From Lactarius indigo (lineage: Eukaryota > Basidiomycota > Agaricomycetes > Russulales > Russulaceae), in assembly GCA_025766275.1 (NCBI GenBank), contig JAFKAC010000091.1, positions 171,301-235,300 of the forward strand: a DNA stretch of 64,000 bases, read 5' to 3'. The translations under genes and the position numbers were made by a program. Below are positions 21,952 to 34,543 of the stretch, in pieces. How positions within the stretch are numbered: position 1 is the first letter of the stretch; the number at the start of each line of letters is the position of its first letter. The notes under the pieces are model-generated. The model did not search any database. It was not told the DNA's origin and saw only the letters and a list, made by a program, of their open reading frames with translations.

Positions 21952-24150
21952 ATGCACTTCTACAGCCCATCGCCACTTTCTATGGGTTATATCCCGCGGG
22001 CCTCCTATCGACCTGCTCTCGTATCCACCTATCTGGACGACGAGTCCTCTTCCCCACTCGCTTTTGAAGGGCTCGGCCATCCCGCCTTCTCCCACAGCTT
22101 CTCTCCCCCACTGGACGCAGAGACGCGATACCGACGTGCGCTGCACGAGCTGCAGTCCGCAGAGGAAGAGTTTGAAGCTCATCTTACTCTGAAGCGTGCC
22201 CGACAGGCTGCCATCCTACGTGAGCAGGCTGAGCGTCGTGAACGTGCGCTAGCCATTCAGGCTGAGGTCGAGCGCATAGAGCGCGCGCGCGCATTGCAGG
22301 CGGAGCTTGCAAGGGAGTACGAGCATCGTCAACGTGCTCTCCAGGCTCAGGTTGCGCTCGACCGAGCGCAGCACCAGAAGCATGCTCTCCTTGGTGCCCT
22401 CGTAGACGCTCACCCCCGGGACCATTTCGTTTCTGAGCATCCCTTTGCCAGGACACGGCTAACCCACTCCAGACCATCACGCCTTCCTGTTCCCCATGAT
22501 AGTGAGGTCCCCACTCTCGATGGTCTTCTGCGGTCATTTGCTGGGGTCCATCCTCAATCATCGCGCCTTCCTGTGCCCCATGACAGCGAGGTTGTCCCCA
22601 CCCTCGAGGGTCTTCTGCGGTTATTTTCTGGGACTCATCCTCAACCCCACAACCCACTTCAGCAATCTGGCTCACCTGCTCCTTCCCAACGTCGCTCTGC
22701 AGAGCCCCAGCCCTCGGAGAAGCAGGATGCGGGAGCAGATGCCTTGAATACCGTCCTGGAACTTATACACGGTCTTGCCGCCCGCGCTGGAGATGCATCT
22801 AACGGATCAGAGACCATCCCTAAGGTAAGCATAATCAATCAGGAGTGTTGACCCTCCAGACTAATCTACGTTTTACAGCCAAGTACCACTCCTCAGCCGC
22901 AGACCGCACCTGTAGATGAGAAAGGGAAAGGGAAGGCCAAGGCTGAACCCGCTGCCGGACCCTCACTCTTTCAAACTTTACTCGGCGCGTATGCGCAGGG
23001 ACCGTCTGACCAGGAGTTGAAGGACATTGAACTTGCCATCAAGCTTAGTCTTGAGGATCGCAACACCTCCGATGCGATGAAAGCGAGTGCCACCAAGGCT
23101 CCGCGGTCTAGCCCCGGCGCATCTTCTTCCAAGGTCAGTTCTTAATTTAGCTCCGATCCAAGGGAAACAACTGACGTTTGTATGCAGGCGATGCTTGATG
23201 GGGCTGGTCCCTCGAGCGACAAACCCTCTTCCGCTTCCGACGCTACCTCTGCCACCTCAAAGCCCACCCCCGGTCCGGTCCCACGGCCCGTCTCTCCCCT
23301 CACTATGATTCGCGCCGTTCGTAATCAGTTCTCCCATCTCGAATCTACATTCAAATTCCCTACTGTCCTCGACTTCGATCAATCTGTCCTTGCTGTTTCT
23401 CCTATCAACGCACCCCTACGCACTTACGAGAATACGCTCAATGGTCTCCTCGAGCAGCTCGACGCAATTGATAGCGACGGTGACGAAGAAGTCCGCAACG
23501 TGCGGAGGGAGGTTGTCAGAGAGGTAGAGAAGGCCCTCGAGGACCTAGAGCGTAGGGTCAGCGAGGAAGCTTCTAAGCTCCAGGTCCCCAAGGATGTCGA
23601 AGTCAAGGGGTATGATGTACAAGCTGGAGAACTCGACGCTCGGGCTGCTCAAGAGGCCGCACCAGCTGAAGTCACGGGTCCCGAACCCACCGTGCGCGAG
23701 CCTTCTGCCGCCATCCCTCCAACTGACGCTGCGGTCGATCTTGCCATTTCTGACGAGTCCCCCCTGGCGACACCTGCCGCTGAATTTCCAAAGCCAGCTG
23801 CTGCGAACCTTGGTAGTGACACCATTGCGCAGACTGCTGACGAGGGCGTCTCGTCTCTCGACGCCCACGGAACTGCACTTACCTCGGAGGACCCTTCGGA
23901 CTCAGTAGTAACAATAACCGCCGCTCCCACATCTGAACTTACCGATGTTAACGTAAGGGCCTTGCCAGTCCCTGAGACTTTTCTCGCATCTATGTCTCAC
24001 GACCAATTCACCTTCCCACCGAGACCTACCTCTTCTGATGCTGATGCACGCTCGGCGGGTGCACATGGCGATGCCGTACTCGTGGATAACTCTGAGGAGG
24101 GCGAGTCTGTGAAGAGTGGAGAAGACGGTTGGTCCGAGGTTGATGCGTGA
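21952..24150 (+). CDS. BAG1: BAG-domain Hsp70 co-chaperone with UIM and C-terminal Atg8-type motif
   Basis: Exons are 21952..22824, 22879..23133 and 23188..24150, giving 696 residues. BAG domains bind the Hsp70 ATPase domain and act as nucleotide-exchange factors. Residues about 60-145 form a long charged coiled coil. A short DSEV.PTLxGLLR segment occurs twice (about 185-225). Exon 2 contains DIELAIKLSLED, which fits the ubiquitin-interacting motif. The BAG helices are in exon 3, from MIRAVRNQFSHL to EKALEDLERRV. The protein ends GEDGWSEVDA: WSEV after acidic residues fits an Atg8-interacting motif (24130-24141). The rest is low-complexity and acidic. HSE-like and TATA motifs lie upstream. 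Its paralogue is BAG2 (35.4 kb). Confidence 0.85.
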
Positions 24151-25209
24151 GATGTCTCATTGTTTTACAGTATCTTTGACGAATTCGATAGGTTGAATAC
24201 CGACTCATGGACTCCGTATAGTACACTACCTTGTTCTTCATAATTCATATTTTGTATTTTGCTTCTCTTGGCGTTGTGTCTTTTTCAATTTAAGTCTCCA
24301 CACAAAGTTGTCCGGACATCTCATCACCTCGGATCAATGTTTTCCATTCGGGATTGAAAAGATAATTGAAATGTCAATCCCTCCCAGGGACTTGGTCTCC
24401 ACCATCGCCCCGTTAATCTCGGCTTCGTTCTCGGTGTATGCGCGGGAAATCCGCGAAATTCAAAAAAAGCAAAAAATTCGTTCCCCGTCGCGTCTGCCCA
24501 GTGCGCGCGTCTGAAAGTCCCCCCTCAAGCCAACGAACCGGACTTGTAGAAGAAACAGTTGCAAGCGAAGAAGGCGAGAGCAAACCTGCGTCGTAACGCC
24601 TAACGAGACGCGCCTTTTTTTTTTACAGCATCACGCCCCCTTGCTGTAAGGGGCAGGCAGACGCCACATTGTGTCGGCGTGCCCAATTCAGGACGGTTAA
24701 GGTTACAGTTCGACTTTCGAGATCCCCGTCGAGGCGACCGAGATGGGTGATAAGAAGACAAAACACGTCGTGTGAAAAGAAAACCCCAAAGAAAAAAGTC
24801 CTTGTTCTATCGAAGGTGAGAGGTGTTATTGACATTCACATTGACCTTCGAAGACGAGGCGGTGCGATGTCACTCAACAGCCGTACGTCTCTTGCTCGCT
24901 CTTCTGGCTCCTTTTGTGATATGTGTGATCCCCGAGGCGATGGAGCTCGGACGGGGCGCTCACACAATACCATATTTAGTTCAATGAACAGTGGGAGTTT
25001 TCGGCTGGGGTCAGGTGTCCTTGTTGTGCTGTATACTCACTCTAACCCTCGTCCTTGCAGAGCGCCCGCCATATATTATCCTGCTCTATGGGGACCTTGC
25101 GTCGCACCCCGTTTTTAACATTGGAATATGGAAGCTATGGCACGTCGTTTTCTTTCCCCAGTGTTCTGAACCTCTCCTCTCCAGGCTGACTCCCCCCCTC
25201 TTGTAGAAT
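24151..25209. other. Intergenic between BAG1 and the F-box-like gene
   Basis: Holds the BAG1 3' end and the next promoter, with poly-A/T runs near 24465 and 24615. No gene or RNA is recognised. Confidence 0.5.
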
Positions 25210-26979
25210 ATGGACGATATTTCGGCCAGTTTCTCTAACCTCGACATTGCGTTCTGTGCCCAGAGCAATGGGCTCGCGGCTCAAGAAACAACGATTGCAT
25301 GTGGTGCCTTCCCCAAGTCGAACGGAGTCCAGCAACGATTTTCCTTCCTCTCCCTACCGTGGCCAGCCAAGTGGCACATCTACACGCAGCTGCGCTCGAA
25401 AGACTGTATCGCGCTATCCAGTACCTGTCGCCAGATGTACGGGTTCAACACGTTCGCATACACGCACCTCCAGCTCCTGCCCCCAAACAGCCTATTTTCC
25501 CTCGCACACTCCGTCTGCCACCTCGGCGCGGTGCTCGCGTGCTCGCCACATTACGCGGAGGCGGTCCGCACCATCCGGATCGTCGGCTGGACCACACCAG
25601 ATGTACCGGAGGGCTGCGATCGCGAAGCCATATACAAAGCTTTGGACGAAGGGATCGTGGGCCTGCTCGAGCATGGGCGGCACGTCTACTCGCTGACGCT
25701 CGATCTTAACCTGACCAAGACGCTCAACTATTTCCCCAAAACGCTCTCGGCGCTCGCGCAAGTGCGCACCATCCGCGATCTACGCCTTACGCCATTTTTT
25801 CCGCCCACGTATTCAGCGGAGAGTAGTTCCCCGCTTGACAGTGTCCCTGGTAGCGAGGGGCCGCCGGCGTACGAACAGGTCTCCCTGAATGTGTATAGCG
25901 GTGGATGGTTGCCAATTATGATGCGCGATCCCCGGAAATTGCGCTGGTTCGGGCTATCCATAGCGGATAAAGACTGGCAGCCTGGGGACGCAAATTGGGC
26001 AATGACGCTACGCCGCGTAGCGGAGGCGGCCACAGAGCTCGAGACCCTTGTGCTGAGTGGGGGAGGACAGCACTTCGATGCTGGCATACTCGGACAGACA
26101 CTTCGAACCGGTTTTGTACGTGGGTCTGCTAGAATCCCTCTCCATTTGGCGGCTGATGACGGTATGATAGAGTCGAGGGATCCTTGGGAGGCTGCGTTCG
26201 ATTTCCGTGGATACGGATACGCTTAGCATGGTGACCCTGACGCAACTCTTTTCTGGCTTCTCTTGTTCTTCGGTCACTCACCTGAGGGTCGTCGTCAATC
26301 ACTACGGAAGGTGGCTCCCCGATTTCGGCCCTCGATACGTCATGGAGCTAGCTCAGCTGATACCGGATCTCGAGGAACTCTCACTGGATCAAAAGGGAAT
26401 GTCGGTGCCGGCACCCCTTCCAGGGCGCCTGGTTAGTATAACATTGACTCCATTCATGCGATTTCGCTCACTTAGTATCTTCTCTAGAATACCTGGGGAG
26501 AGGTATTTCGAATGTTCAAGAGACTCCGTCGCATTGCATTCGCTAGTATGTTCGTTCTCGATGTATGTGGTCCTAGGGTTCCCTTTGGTGACGACGAGGA
26601 AGACGAAGAGGAGGAAGAGGAGCCAAACGGGCAACAAGATACCAGCATGGATTTAGACGAGAGTTACGATGGAGACGGAGAATACGAGACTAATGGTGAA
26701 GAAGGTGTTCTCTCTGATAGGGAGGAAACCTTGGCTAGAAACCTTGGTCACTTGGCCGTTTGGGCGGATATGTTTCTCGATGAACATCTCCGAATGCTGC
26801 CACCTTTCGGGGAAATCTGGTTCCTTGATAACCGCTTCGCTGGGAATATCGCCGCTGGATATAACCAGATGGTGATGATGGGAGAAGACGGAAGGGTAGA
26901 ACACATAATCCACTATCCTTCAACGAGGAAGCGGGACGGCTGGTGGTGGAATGAGAATGACCCGATACCACTCGATTGA
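25210..26979 (+). CDS. F-box-like protein, 552 residues
   Basis: Exons are 25210..26115, 26171..26431 and 26488..26979; all junctions are phase 0. The 55-base intron at 26116-26170 has GTACGT, a CTGAT/CTGAC branch region and TAG. Without it the frame appears broken, so it decides the model. Residues about 45-80 (LSLPWPAKWHIYTQLRSKDC followed by a TCRQMYGF tail) fit a degenerate F-box, which would bind Skp1 in an SCF ubiquitin ligase. The rest lacks clear LRR signatures but has regularly spaced LxxLxL segments. An acidic tract (DDEEDEEEEEE) sits near residue 425, and the C-terminus ends WWWNENDPIPLD. The substrate is unknown. It is convergent with NLR-C. Confidence 0.75.
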
Positions 26980-28059
26980 CTATAACGGAGGCGGGTGATG
27001 ATGTTACCTTGCTTACCGTCGTACTACCATACTTCATAATATAATTCCATTGTTTGTCCGTCTTCAAAGCGTCCGCGATTTGAAGTTCGCGGGCCGCATG
27101 CAATGACACCACTATAGTGAAATGCTTGCCGTATCCTCTGTTCTCCCGACGTCCCTTGCCATGGCATATTTTCTCCCGAAACTTGACTTCTTTCACCCTC
27201 AGCCTCAGCTTCTTCACTCGCGTTTGAGTTGTGGGGGACAAGGACAATGCAAGGGACAATCTTGGTTCTTCCACATGACTACTGCACACGTTGGTTTGTT
27301 CCAAGAACACGTTTGTCGAATTACCTGACCTCGCACTCACATGTTCGAAGCGACACCTCCCAACTGATGCCAGTGTTTAAGCTTTAAGCTTTAAGGATAC
27401 TTGCCCAGTGGTGCCGCAAAATTCCGCAGTAATTTATAATCATTTCCCCTTATAATAACCGTTTGAAGGTAATTACAAGCATCATTTATTTATATAATGG
27501 CCTTAAAATCATATTAAAAGGGTTATTCAAATCATAAATTATTACAAGACATGATAGTTGGATTACAAGGCGTCTTATAATAATTTCGACTTGCTTATAA
27601 CCTTTATATTAGACATATTATATTATAATCCTCTTCCAGAACTTTGGGACAAGCACGAGATGTGCGAGTTTCATCTGCCTCTCAGGCCTCAGTGCAGTAA
27701 GGACCTGCTTGGTACAGGCTCGGGTAGCAGGCCAGGCTGCCAAGGCAAGACCCCAGGCACCATAACGTACCAGGCCGTACCTCCTTCCACTTTTGGAGCC
27801 ACCATGTGTCCCTCTATTTGTCCCTGTCGTTTTTGGAATAGCGAATGGGTTGGTATTTATCTTTGTGGCATCGCACCCAAGTCGCACACCGACCTTGACA
27901 CCGACCATGATTAGTGCTGCTAGAGCTTGTTGGCACGACACATACTGTTGCGCATACTATAAGTGTAACAGTTTCGTACTATTTATTGCGGCTATTCACT
28001 GGCTCATTGTCAGCATGTTTCGACGGGTCTGGGGTGCCAAAAATGGTTGTTACCTGGCT
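26980..28059. other. Intergenic between the F-box-like gene and NLR-C
   Basis: Convergent gap holding two 3' ends and an AT-rich island (27410-27650). No gene is recognised. Confidence 0.5.
27410..27650. repeat. AT-rich island with repeated TTATAAT words
   Basis: About 240 bases are far richer in A/T than the surroundings, with TTATAAT or ATTATA words repeated many times. There is no coding. It may be remains of a mobile element or a decayed spacer; no terminal repeats were seen. Confidence 0.5.
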
Positions 28060-31000
28060 CTAGAAAAAGTTAGGCTGACTCAAGCTCCCCCATGGTCCCT
28101 GTGTGCGAACATTTGCGGCATTCTCAAGAAGGAGTCGTGCGAGCTTGAATCTTTGGCAGCGGAATGCGCAATCTACTGGGGTTTCACCAGACCTCGATCT
28201 GGTGTCCATGTATGCGCCATGTTCCAGTAGTAGCCGTGCAACACCGACGCCAGCGTCTTCAGAGTCGTATGCGCCGTGTGACACGTCGTGCAGCGGGGTT
28301 TTGCGGGAGAGGTCCACCGTGTCCACTTTTGCACCATAGTCCAGAAGCACTTGTGCGATATCAAGCCTTCCCCAGTAGGACGCAAGATGTAACGGTGTCC
28401 AGTGATCATCGCGTCGTGCATTCGCGTCCCCGCCGCGCTCCAGTAATAGTCGTGCAACACGGGCACCATCCCGGGGTTCGTAATTGCCACACGACACTCT
28501 GTGCAAGGGAGTCTCACGTTTGTCGCCCTCCGCGTTTGTATTTGCGCCATGATCGAGGAGAAGTCGTACTATCTCGAGCTTTCCAAAGTATGATGCAAGA
28601 TGTAACGGCGTCCAGTGATCCTTGCGTTGTGCGTTCACATTTGCGCCGCGCTCCAATAGTAGCCGTGCGACATGGACACCGTCCTGGGGTTTGTATTTGC
28701 TATACCGTGAAACAAAGTGCAGTGGGGTGTCGCCCATGTCGCTCACGGCGTCCACTTTTGCACCATGGTCGAGAAGCACCCGTGCGATTTCGAGCTTCCC
28801 GTTGTAGGACGCGACGTGTAATGGTGTCCGTTGTCCTTTGCCTTGTCCGTTCACATTCCCGCCACGCTCCAATAATAGTAGTGCAACACTAACGCCGGCC
28901 CCTTCAGAGTCGTATTTGCCTTGTGATACCCCATACAATGGGGTCCTGCCGAAGTTGTCCACGGCGTCCACTTTTGCACCGCAGTCAAGAAGCAGGCGTG
29001 CAACCTCGAGCTTTCCATAGTTGGATGCAAGATGTAACGGCGTACGCTGGTCCTCGTCCCGTGCGTCGGCACCCGCTCCGTGCTGTAGTAATAGCTGTGC
29101 AATGTGAACGCCATCCAAATCTTGGGGTTTGTATTTGCGGCACAATACTCTGTGCAAGGGGGTCTCGCGTTTGTCACCCTCTTCGTCTGCATTTGCGCCA
29201 TTTTCGAGGAGCAGCTTTACAATCTCGAGCTTTCCAAGGAAGGAAGCAAGGTGTAATGGTGTCCAGTGATCTTTGCGATGTGTGTTTGCGTCCGCGCCGC
29301 GCTCCAGTAACAGTTGTGCGATACCAGCGCCATCTCCTTGGGATTCGTATTTGCCGTTCACCACCGCGTGCAAGGGAGTCTCTCCAATGTCAGTCTCCGC
29401 GTTAACTTTTGCACCATGGTCGAGGAGCAGTCGTGCGATCTCGAGCCTTCCCCAAGAGGATGCACAATGCAACGGGGTCCAGTTGTTCTCAGCAAGTGCG
29501 TTCACATCTGTGCCATACCCTAGAAAATTGTGAGCAACGCAATATCTAATTTTCCAGCGGAAATACACACCTTCCAAGCCTGGGTGCAAGCGAGCCCGTC
29601 CCCAAGTCACGGCAGCATGTCCAAGAAGCACTCGTACGATCTCAACCCTCCCGCAGCGGGATGCCACATGTAGCGGAGTTTCCCGTTTCTTGTCTTGAGC
29701 GTTTGGGTCTTCGCCACGCTCCAGCAATAGCTCTGAAATGTGGACACCAGCTTCTTGGGACTCGTAGTTGCCTTGTGATACTTGGTGCAATGGAGTCTTG
29801 CCCTGGTCGTCTTCCGCTTTCACTATTCCGTCGTGATCGAGGAGCACCTGTACAATCTCGGGCCTCCCATAGTAAGATGCAGCATGTAACGGTGTCCAGT
29901 TCCGCCGGTCTTTAGCATTATTATCCACACCGGATCGCAGCAATAGCCGTGCAACGTGGGCACCTTCCTGGGTGCCGTATTTGCCTTGTCGTACTAGATG
30001 CAACGGTGTTTCTCCCAGGTCGTTCTCCGCATCCACTCTCGCACCATGATAGAGAAGGACCTGTGCAATCTCGGGTCTCCTATTGTAGGAAGCATGATGT
30101 AGCGGCGTCCAGTCGACCTTATCTTGAGCATTCACATCTGTACTGAGCTCCAATAATAGTATTGCAACATGAACGCCATCACTTGGAGAGTCATATTCGC
30201 CTCGTGATACTAGATGTAATGGGGTTTCCCCCTGGTCGTTCTTAGCGTTGACTTCCGCACCATGGTCGAGAAGTAGCCGTGCGATCTCCGGCTTTCCTCG
30301 GAAGCATGCAAAGTGTAGTGGGGTTTCTAGGTCCTTTTGTCGCACGTTCGAGTCTAAGGGGTGCTCTATGAAAAGTGAGTAAATAAAGGTTATGTTCTCG
30401 TGGGTAATGTTCACCTTTTAGAGCGGCATTCAAAACGGCGTGCTCAAGAAGTAGCCTTGCGATCTCGAGCTTCCCATACCAGGATGCTAAATGTAGTGGG
30501 GTAACGCGATCCTTATCTTGAACGTCCACATCTACCCCGTGATTTAGTAAGAGCTGTGCAATACGGACGCCATCTGCTTGAGATTCGTATTCGCCTTGCG
30601 ACACTTGGTGTAATGGGGTCTCACCCCGGTTGTTCATCGCGTTCGCTTGTGCGCCACGATCAAGAAGCACGCGCGCAATCTCGAGCTTCCCATTATAGGA
30701 TGCGGAATGTAATGGGGTGTCATGGTTATTGTCTTGCGCGTTCACATCCACTCCGTGTTCCAGTAAGAGCTGTGCAATAAGAACACCATTTTGCGAGTCA
30801 TATCTGCCTCGTGACACCATATGCAATGCATTCTCGCCCCGGTGGTTCTTTGTATCTGGTTTGACACCATGATTAAGTAGCATCTGCGCCATCTTCGGCC
30901 TCCAATGGTATGACGCGGAATGTAACAGGATTGTGTCATACTTGTCTTGAATATTCCCATCCGCGCCACACTCTGGGGAAAAATTGGTGTGACAACGAGA

Positions 31001-34000
31001 CAATGTTATTGGGAGTAATGCTCACCTTCTATCCACAGCTGAAATGCGGTCTGATCCCAGTTGCTTTCTAATTTGAATTTTGGCCCATCGCCGAGTAGAA
31101 CCTGTCCGATCTTCTTCCCAAAGCAGCACGCCAAATCGGACGCAGATATGTGATACTTGTCTCGCGCAGACACTTCCGCGCCGTGCTCCAGTAATAGCTG
31201 TGCAACGCGAACGCCATCGTCTTGGATATTATCACCATTTCTCCTTAAAACTATCTGCAATGGTATCTCGCCCTGGTTGTTCTTCATTTCGGCGCTGGCG
31301 CCATGGACAAGTAGCACCCGTACGATATCGAGCCTCTTATGGTAGGATGCCAGATGCAGCGGGGTTGCGTTGTCTTTGTCCTTCTCGTCCACGTTCGCAC
31401 CCCACTCCAGTAATAGCTTTGCAGCGCTAGAACTATCGTCCTCTTCCTGGGATGCCTCCCGTCTAGACAACAGGTGCAGTGGAGTCTGGCCGTCATCGTT
31501 CTGCGAGTTGACGTCTGCCTGATGCACGAGTAGCATCTGAGCCGCTTTGAACTCTCCGATGTTTATTGCTAGATGTAGGGGTGTCCAGAGATCGTCGCGC
31601 CGGGCATTCACATCTGCTCCATGTTCGAGTAAAAACTTCACCGCGTCGATGGGTCTGTCGTGCCGATCTATTGTTATGTGCAGCGCAGTCTGTTTTCTCG
31701 TGTCACGAATATCGACGTCGCCACCGTGCTCGAGCAGGAGCTCCGCCACCAGGAAATGGTTTCTGCATAGTGCCGCAACCAGTGGAAACCCGAATGAGCC
31801 TCCGATAGCGTTTACATGCTGCGGGTGTTTAATAGCGATGTGCTGAATTAGGCTATGGAATCCACAGAGTGCCGAATAGTACAACGGGCTTGGTACCTCC
31901 GATGGTAACCTTCCATCAGACTCCGCGTCCATGTCGTATAGCCCTAACCACGCCGCAAAATGTGGCTTGTCCAGGTCGAAGAGGGACTTCATTCCATCCT
32001 CCACGCGTGAAGCGACGTCCCCGAACTGAGCATGTGCGACCCAGTGTCGAGCCGCATATTCGGCCAGAGGGGAGCCCTTGACACTCTTATGGTCGTTGCG
32101 ATCGTCTAAATGGAGAAGAAATCCGAGACAGGCCTGCGCGAGGATGGTGTGCGCGGGTCCGAGGAGAATGCGATATGGGGTAAGGTGTCCAGTTGAAGAT
32201 GCGAGATGATCTGATGTCAAGAACTCTTTGACGGACAGGTGAGAAAATTGCACCACTCGAGAGCCCCGGTTATCGACGACGGTGACTAGACTCGAACATA
32301 TGGACAGCACAGCCACCTCTTGGTTAATCGGCCGCCGGTCCGCATAGAACTTCGGAATGCCTTCCCGGGCCGTATCAAAGTCAAATGTAAGGATCTCGGC
32401 CAGCTCTTCGACACGGAGGGGCCGGACAGCAACTGCGAGGCAGTGAAGGAGACGACGAGCGTGCTCTCGATTGTTCTCGTTGATATCCCTCAACACGCGT
32501 TCGTAAGTCTCGTCCAATGTCTTCGGTAACTTTTCGAGAATGGCTCGAACATCTGGTTGGACTGCGTGCCGCAGCACCTTAAACTGACAGAATACCCATT
32601 GGAACCTGTACAATACACGATTAGAGAATTTATCACAGAGCATGAAAAAATACTCTCACATTCCGTCCGCTCGTTCAGAGAGCTCCTTGACAACTAGTTT
32701 CTTATCCTCGTCCCGCCATTTCCTCATGTGCTCGTCCGAGGATACAACGGAGCTGACGTAATCGGCAATGACAATTTTTTGTCTAGCTTCGTCGTGAAGC
32801 GAAATAGCATTTACGGCAAGCGGCCTGAGTTTTGTTTGGATGTCAACCTCCGGGCGACTTGTGACACATATATGCAAATTCGGAAGTTGCAGGCGAACGA
32901 GGTCCGTCACAAGGCTAAGCACTGCCTCTCGTGGGGTTGGCAACCCAGACTCGGGACACTCGTCGATAGCGTCCATGACGATAAAATTTGGGTGTTGAGC
33001 CTCTACCGTGAGCATCTCCTTTAGGTGGTCGATCAAGACCCCATTGCTGGGCTGTTGCGCTCCCTTCCCGTGTGCCGAGTAAAGACGGTAGATGATGTCG
33101 CAACAAGGCTTTGAGTACGCAGAAAGCTGGACCAGGAGAGAGGTAACAACATTGCGGACGGTTTGTTTTTCCTCGTCCTGAAAATCGAAGTAGAAATACG
33201 CCAACGTTGCCCTTCCAGCGTCGCGTGATGTCATAATGTGTTGTATGATTGCGGAGCTTGACGGACTCAACATAAGAACCGTCACAGGCGACAACAGTGG
33301 GGAAACAACGAACCAAAGAACGCTCTTCCCCGAGCCGGCTACGCAAAGTGAGACCGTCAGCAGTTGAGCTGCGAAATATGATACTAAGGACGTACGTTTC
33401 CCGTGGATCCACAAGAGGGAACCATTTGATATCCAATCCTTGAATACGCCGCCTCTGAAAAACCACGTGGGCGGTACGTTTTGGTAGACCTCACACGCGG
33501 TGTTGTGGTTTGTCGACGGGTCTGGCGGAGATAACCATTTTCGAACGTCTTGCTCTATCTGGTTCCCTGCGGCCGAGTTTCAGTGTTCACAACGCAGCGA
33601 TGGAGGTAGTTACGAACATTTTATTTCGTCTATGTTATCGCTAGCTTTCTTGGCATCTGGGTGGTCAATAGTTAAGCGTTAAAGGGTAACCAGTCGGACG
33701 GGCCACGCACCCTTCATATTCTGAGCTATAGCCATCCGGACTTCTTCTTGTATCAGATCATCTAATCTCTTCAATGCGCCCTCGATATCTGTCCTTCCTA
33801 ATAGTTTCCTGAAATATATTCCTGATCAAATATGGGAGTGGTCAAATGTGAAGTATATCTTGCAGAAATGACTCACTTGCTCGCGTTCGCTTCACCTCTT
33901 TAGTCGCGATGGAGAGGATAGAGAGCACCTCGGCTACGATCTTCACAAATACCTCCGCCATTTCTGCGGTCAACGAAATCTGAGTATAAACACCAAAGCG

Positions 34001-34543
34001 CTTGAAGAAGCTCTCGATGCGCTCAAAGAGTTCAACGAGCGCTTCGTGGCTCGCTCTCACGCCTTTTGCTGCCTATATAACAATGTCGGTGTTAAGAGGG
34101 TCCACAAACGGCGCGGCAAAAGTACGGACAGCAAGGAGGACACCGATCCCAGTAAAGATGACCCCCGCAGGGGCGAACGCCTGCACATAACGTTAGGATG
34201 CACTTCAAGCTGTCACGAACTAATTTCAAGGAAGTACCAGGCCAGAAGCTCCACCAAGAGTCGCAGAAAACGTGTAGAGGACATCCACCACTGGACTGAT
34301 CCACTTCATCAACCTCCGGTCCCCAGCTCTAAATTGTTGAAACGCCTCGGCTTGGTCTTGGAGTATGGCCAAGATGGCATCGACAGAATCACATTGTTGC
34401 AGCCTAGTCGCGAGCGGATGGCCGAGAAGTTGTTTTCCGGTCTTCTTCTTGTACCTGCTCAAGGCTTGACTCAAGGCGGCATCAAGTATCGATTTGAAGT
34501 TGGAGGACAGGGGAGATGTCTGGCCCAAGTTGGACGAAGACAT
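28060..34543 (-). CDS. NLR-C: giant Goodbye-NACHT-ankyrin receptor, 1,962 residues
   Basis: The join is complement(28060..29519,29571..30365,30415..30972,31026..32605,32660..33256,33314..33338,33396..33566,33618..33656,33711..33821,33877..34072,34130..34180,34238..34543). Phases agree across 12 exons. Exon lengths 51, 196, 171 and 25 equal those of NLR-A/B, so the family architecture is shared. The order is Goodbye-like domain (1-about 220), NACHT with P-loop PGSGKS, Walker B FIVMDAIDEC and TSRPEVD, helical region with QFSHLSVKEFLTS, then about 32 ankyrin repeats (about 740-1962). From about residue 1030 these alternate a 33-residue and a 38-40-residue form. The eight heptads of NLR-A/B are missing. 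Three introns in the ankyrin part fall at a Gly/Glu codon in phase 1. It is divergent from BAG2. Confidence 0.9.

Noticed and set aside
26101..26175. Frameshift and double stop in the F-box-like gene
   Set aside because: A 55-base intron (GTACGT, CTGAT branch region, TAG) restores a phase-0 junction; the gene is intact.
28164..29405. Long open frames on the + strand opposite NLR-C
   Set aside because: They are shadows of the ankyrin repeats on the minus strand; the minus reading has splice-consistent domains.
28060..30972. Regular direct DNA repeats that might suggest a CRISPR-like or satellite array
   Set aside because: They are coding ankyrin repeats with diverged third positions; there are no identical repeats with unique spacers.
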